DNA from: an uncultured Pseudomonadota bacterium
GTDB lineage: Bacteria > Pseudomonadota > Alphaproteobacteria > Rs-D84
DNA: 8,300 nucleotides
Direction of reading: 5' to 3'
Assembly (NCBI GenBank): GCA_945483255.1
Contig: CALYRP010000037.1
Span: 1 to 8,300 of the forward strand
The notes beneath the pieces were generated by a model. The model saw only the letters and a list, made by a program, of their open reading frames with translations, was not told where the DNA came from and did not search any database. Below are positions 6,722 to 8,300 of the stretch, piece after piece. Each line of letters opens with the position of its first letter. Position 1 is the first letter of the stretch. The translations under genes were made by a program, and so were the position numbers.

Positions 6722-7604
6722 ATTTATGTGCGTTAATTTTATCGCTTGTACGTTTTACCATACCAATTAATGCTTCGCCTGGGCCGATTTCGGTTAAATC
6801 ATCAATACCCAATTTTTCCATATTTAATACACTTTCACGCCAACGAACACCATGTGTAATTTGATAAAGCAAAGCATCTTTGATTTCGTTAACATCACTC
6901 AAAGGTTCGCAAGTTTTATTTGAAATAATTGGAACGATTGGTGTTTTTATTTCAATTTCATCCAATGCCTTTTTCATAATATTAACCACAGGTTCCATTA
7001 AACGAGAATGCGGTGGCACAGACAATGCCAATTTCATTGCGCGTTTGGCACCTGCTTCTTTTGCCAGTTCCATGGCGCGTTCAATTCCATCGTTTGCGCC
7101 CGATATAACAATTTGTCCTGGGCAATTATCATTTGCAATATCAACGATAGAATTTGTTTCAGATTCTGCGTGTTTGCAAACATCTTTTAACGCATCATAT
7201 TCCAAACCCAATATCACAGCCATCGCACCCATCCCGGCCGGCACCGCATTTTGCATTGATTCCCCGCGCAGTCTTACCAATTTAACTGCATCTGCCAAGG
7301 ATATTGCATCAGCGGCACAAAGTGCCGTATATTCGCCCAATGAATGACCTGCAACAAAATCAGGCTTTGGAAAATTACCAGCGTGATACATTGCAATTGA
7401 TGTCGCTAAAATTGCCGGCTGAACATTTGCAGTTAATGTTAATGTTTCAATTGGACCATTAAAAATAATATCAGATAATTTTTCGCCAAGTACCATATCC
7501 ATTTCATCAAATACGGCGCGCGCAGCGGCATTATTTTCATATAAATCTTTGCACATACCAACACTTTGTGTGCCCTGACCCGGAAATACATAAATCGATG
7601 ACAT
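6720..7604 (-). CDS. fabD: Malonyl-CoA:ACP transacylase FabD
   Basis: This enzyme moves the malonyl group from CoA to acyl carrier protein, supplying the extender unit for type II fatty acid synthesis. The 294-residue protein has the family's usual size of about 300. It begins with the strand YVFPGQGTQ at 5-13. GHSLGEY at 86-92 holds the nucleophile S88, and the other expected active-site residues are R113, H199 (PPHSRLM) and Q248. EIGPGEAL at 272-279 matches the C-terminal motif. I start it at 7604, where AAAAGGA lies five bases upstream and the protein begins as the family does. An in-frame ATG at 7628 would put the start at the predicted transcription start and lacks a ribosome site. It is the first gene behind the promoter at 7633-7660 and is followed by fabG. 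Confidence 0.95.
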   Translation of the reverse strand: MSSIYVFPGQGTQSVGMCKDLYENNAAARAVFDEMDMVLGEKLSDIIFNGPIETLTLTANVQPAILATSIAMYHAGNFPKPDFVAGHSLGEYTALCAADAISLADAVKLVRLRGESMQNAVPAGMGAMAVILGLEYDALKDVCKHAESETNSIVDIANDNCPGQIVISGANDGIERAMELAKEAGAKRAMKLALSVPPHSRLMEPVVNIMKKALDEIEIKTPIVPIISNKTCEPLSDVNEIKDALLYQITHGVRWRESVLNMEKLGIDDLTEIGPGEALIGMVKRTSDKINAHK

Positions 7605-7609
7605 ATTTT

Positions 7610-7616
7610 TCCTTTT
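7610..7616 (-). promoter_or_regulatory. Ribosome-binding site that sets the fabD start
   Basis: AAAAGGA ends five bases before the ATG at 7604. It supports this start over the in-frame ATG at 7628, which has no purine-rich site at a suitable distance. Confidence 0.7.
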
Positions 7617-7632
7617 GTTATATATCAATAAA

Positions 7633-7660
7633 ATTATAGGAAATTAAAAGCAAAATGCAA
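7633..7660 (-). promoter_or_regulatory. Sigma-70-type promoter of fabD-fabG-mnmG
   Basis: On the minus strand TTGCAT (7660-7655) and a perfect TATAAT (7638-7633) are separated by 16 bp in the A/T-rich gap between queH and fabD. Transcription would begin near 7626, giving a leader of about 20 bases before the fabD ATG. The -35 box starts only five bases beyond the queH stop, so this promoter separates fabD-fabG-mnmG from queH. No operator or obvious repressor site was seen. Confidence 0.75.
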
Positions 7661-7665
7661 TTTTA

Positions 7666-8202
7666 TTATTTGCGTATAGAAAATTCGCATCCGCAATAAT
7701 TTTGACGATAAAATTCAGATTCACGATTGATTTCTTGACGCAGATTTTCGTTCCATTTTATTGGCAAATATTCAATTTCGTTGCAAGATTGTTGTGCGGA
7801 ATTGTCAACCTGATGTTGGTCTTTGTGGCGCGATACACCAAATACCGATGCAATCGCATTATATCCGTTCTTTTTTGCGTATTCACGCGCATAACAAAAA
7901 CGATATGTGAAACATTTGCTGCATCGCGCACCGCGTTCAGGTTCCGTCTCTAATCCTTTTACATGTTCGCGCCATGTATCGTGGTCATAATCACCAACGA
8001 TGTATTTAACGCCCAAAGATTCGCAGTATTTTATTTGCTCGTTTAAACGCTTTTGATATTCGCTTTCTGGAAAAATATTTGGATTAAAAAACATAACAAT
8101 AAAATCGTCAATGTCTGGTATTTCGCCATTAACCAATTGTTTTATTGCACCGCATGAACACGGCGCGCAACAAGACATTAAAATTAATCTTTTACCTGGC
8201 AT
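7666..8202 (-). CDS. queH: Epoxyqueuosine reductase QueH
   Basis: QueH (formerly DUF208) carries out the last step of queuosine synthesis, reducing epoxyqueuosine to queuosine at position 34 of GUN-decoding tRNAs. It is a metal-dependent replacement for the unrelated cobalamin enzyme QueG. The 178 residues show the family's paired cysteines near the N-terminus (SCCAPC at 10-15: C11, C12, C15), FNPNIFPESEYQKRL at about 39-53, RCSKCFTYR at 93-101 (C94, C97) and the C-terminal YCGCEFS at 169-175 (C170, C172). These cysteines are those expected to hold the iron-sulfur cluster and a second iron site. The start at 8202 keeps the first strand (KRLILMS), which an alternative ATG at 8178 would remove. 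It overlaps the preceding minus-strand frame by about 19 bp, so its own promoter lies outside the window. It has no tight link to fabD. Confidence 0.93.
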   Translation of the reverse strand: MPGKRLILMSCCAPCSCGAIKQLVNGEIPDIDDFIVMFFNPNIFPESEYQKRLNEQIKYCESLGVKYIVGDYDHDTWREHVKGLETEPERGARCSKCFTYRFCYAREYAKKNGYNAIASVFGVSRHKDQHQVDNSAQQSCNEIEYLPIKWNENLRQEINRESEFYRQNYCGCEFSIRK

Positions 8203-8300
8203 TTTTCTTGATATATTTCATTCGGAAAAATTTCAATGTGACTTTGAATACTTCCTGCTTGGTTTTGGGGTTGGTAACCACGCAGAAGTCTAGCGACATA
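8184..8300 (-). CDS. C-terminal end of an unrecognised gene, cut by the window edge
   Basis: The minus-strand frame entering at 8300 stays open for 38 codons and ends in TAA at 8186-8184, overlapping the start of queH by 19 bp. Its codon choice (CAA, GAA, CGT, GGT, mostly A/T in third position) resembles the neighbouring genes. A second frame, ending in TAA at 8194-8192, is also open but uses many G/C-ending codons and AGG, so I prefer the first. The visible peptide ends EIYQEKCQVKD and shows no motif I recognise. If real, the gene is probably co-transcribed with queH. No function is proposed. Confidence 0.45.
   Translation of the reverse strand, partial: YVARLLRGYQPQNQAGSIQSHIEIFPNEIYQEKCQVKD

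Noticed and set aside
6880..7347. 155-codon plus-strand frame inside fabD
   Set aside because: It is antisense to fabD, and its serine- and alanine-rich sequence is typical of a shadow frame.

Overview
The window is AT-rich, gene-dense bacterial DNA carrying ordinary housekeeping genes. Every stop codon that can be seen is TAA. A eukaryote-like (type 2) isoleucyl-tRNA synthetase, a compact MnmG, QueH-type queuosine synthesis and preference for A/T in the third codon position fit a streamlined, possibly host-associated alphaproteobacterium. That placement is an inference from gene content; no rRNA or other decisive marker is present.

Layout. Bases 1-109 are a leader with a terminator-like hairpin in front of a plus-strand pair, ileS (110-3145) and nth (3138-3812), whose reading frames overlap by 8 bp. 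From about 3813 onward everything reads on the minus strand. From right to left these are: the C-terminal end of an unrecognised gene (8184-8300), queH, a well-formed promoter, fabD, fabG, mnmG, tRNA-Thr(CGT) and a small GIY-YIG nuclease-like gene that converges on nth. The fabD-fabG-mnmG genes are separated by 4-10 bp and probably form one transcript, which may read on into the tRNA and the GIY-YIG gene.

Functions. IleS charges tRNA-Ile. QueH finishes queuosine at tRNA position 34, and MnmG makes cmnm5U34 with MnmE, so translation and tRNA modification dominate. FabD and FabG supply malonyl-ACP and reduce 3-oxoacyl-ACP in type II fatty acid synthesis. Nth starts base-excision repair of oxidised pyrimidines.

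The part least explained by housekeeping is 3813-4228. There the GIY-YIG gene is bracketed by two identical 28-bp direct repeats, one touching its stop codon and the other next to the 3' end of the tRNA. The intervening DNA is rich in hairpins built from CGAAG/CTTCG and CCACCC/GGGTGG words. This could be a small repeat-associated element lodged beside a tRNA gene. No clearly new defence or metabolic system is visible; the remainder is conventional.
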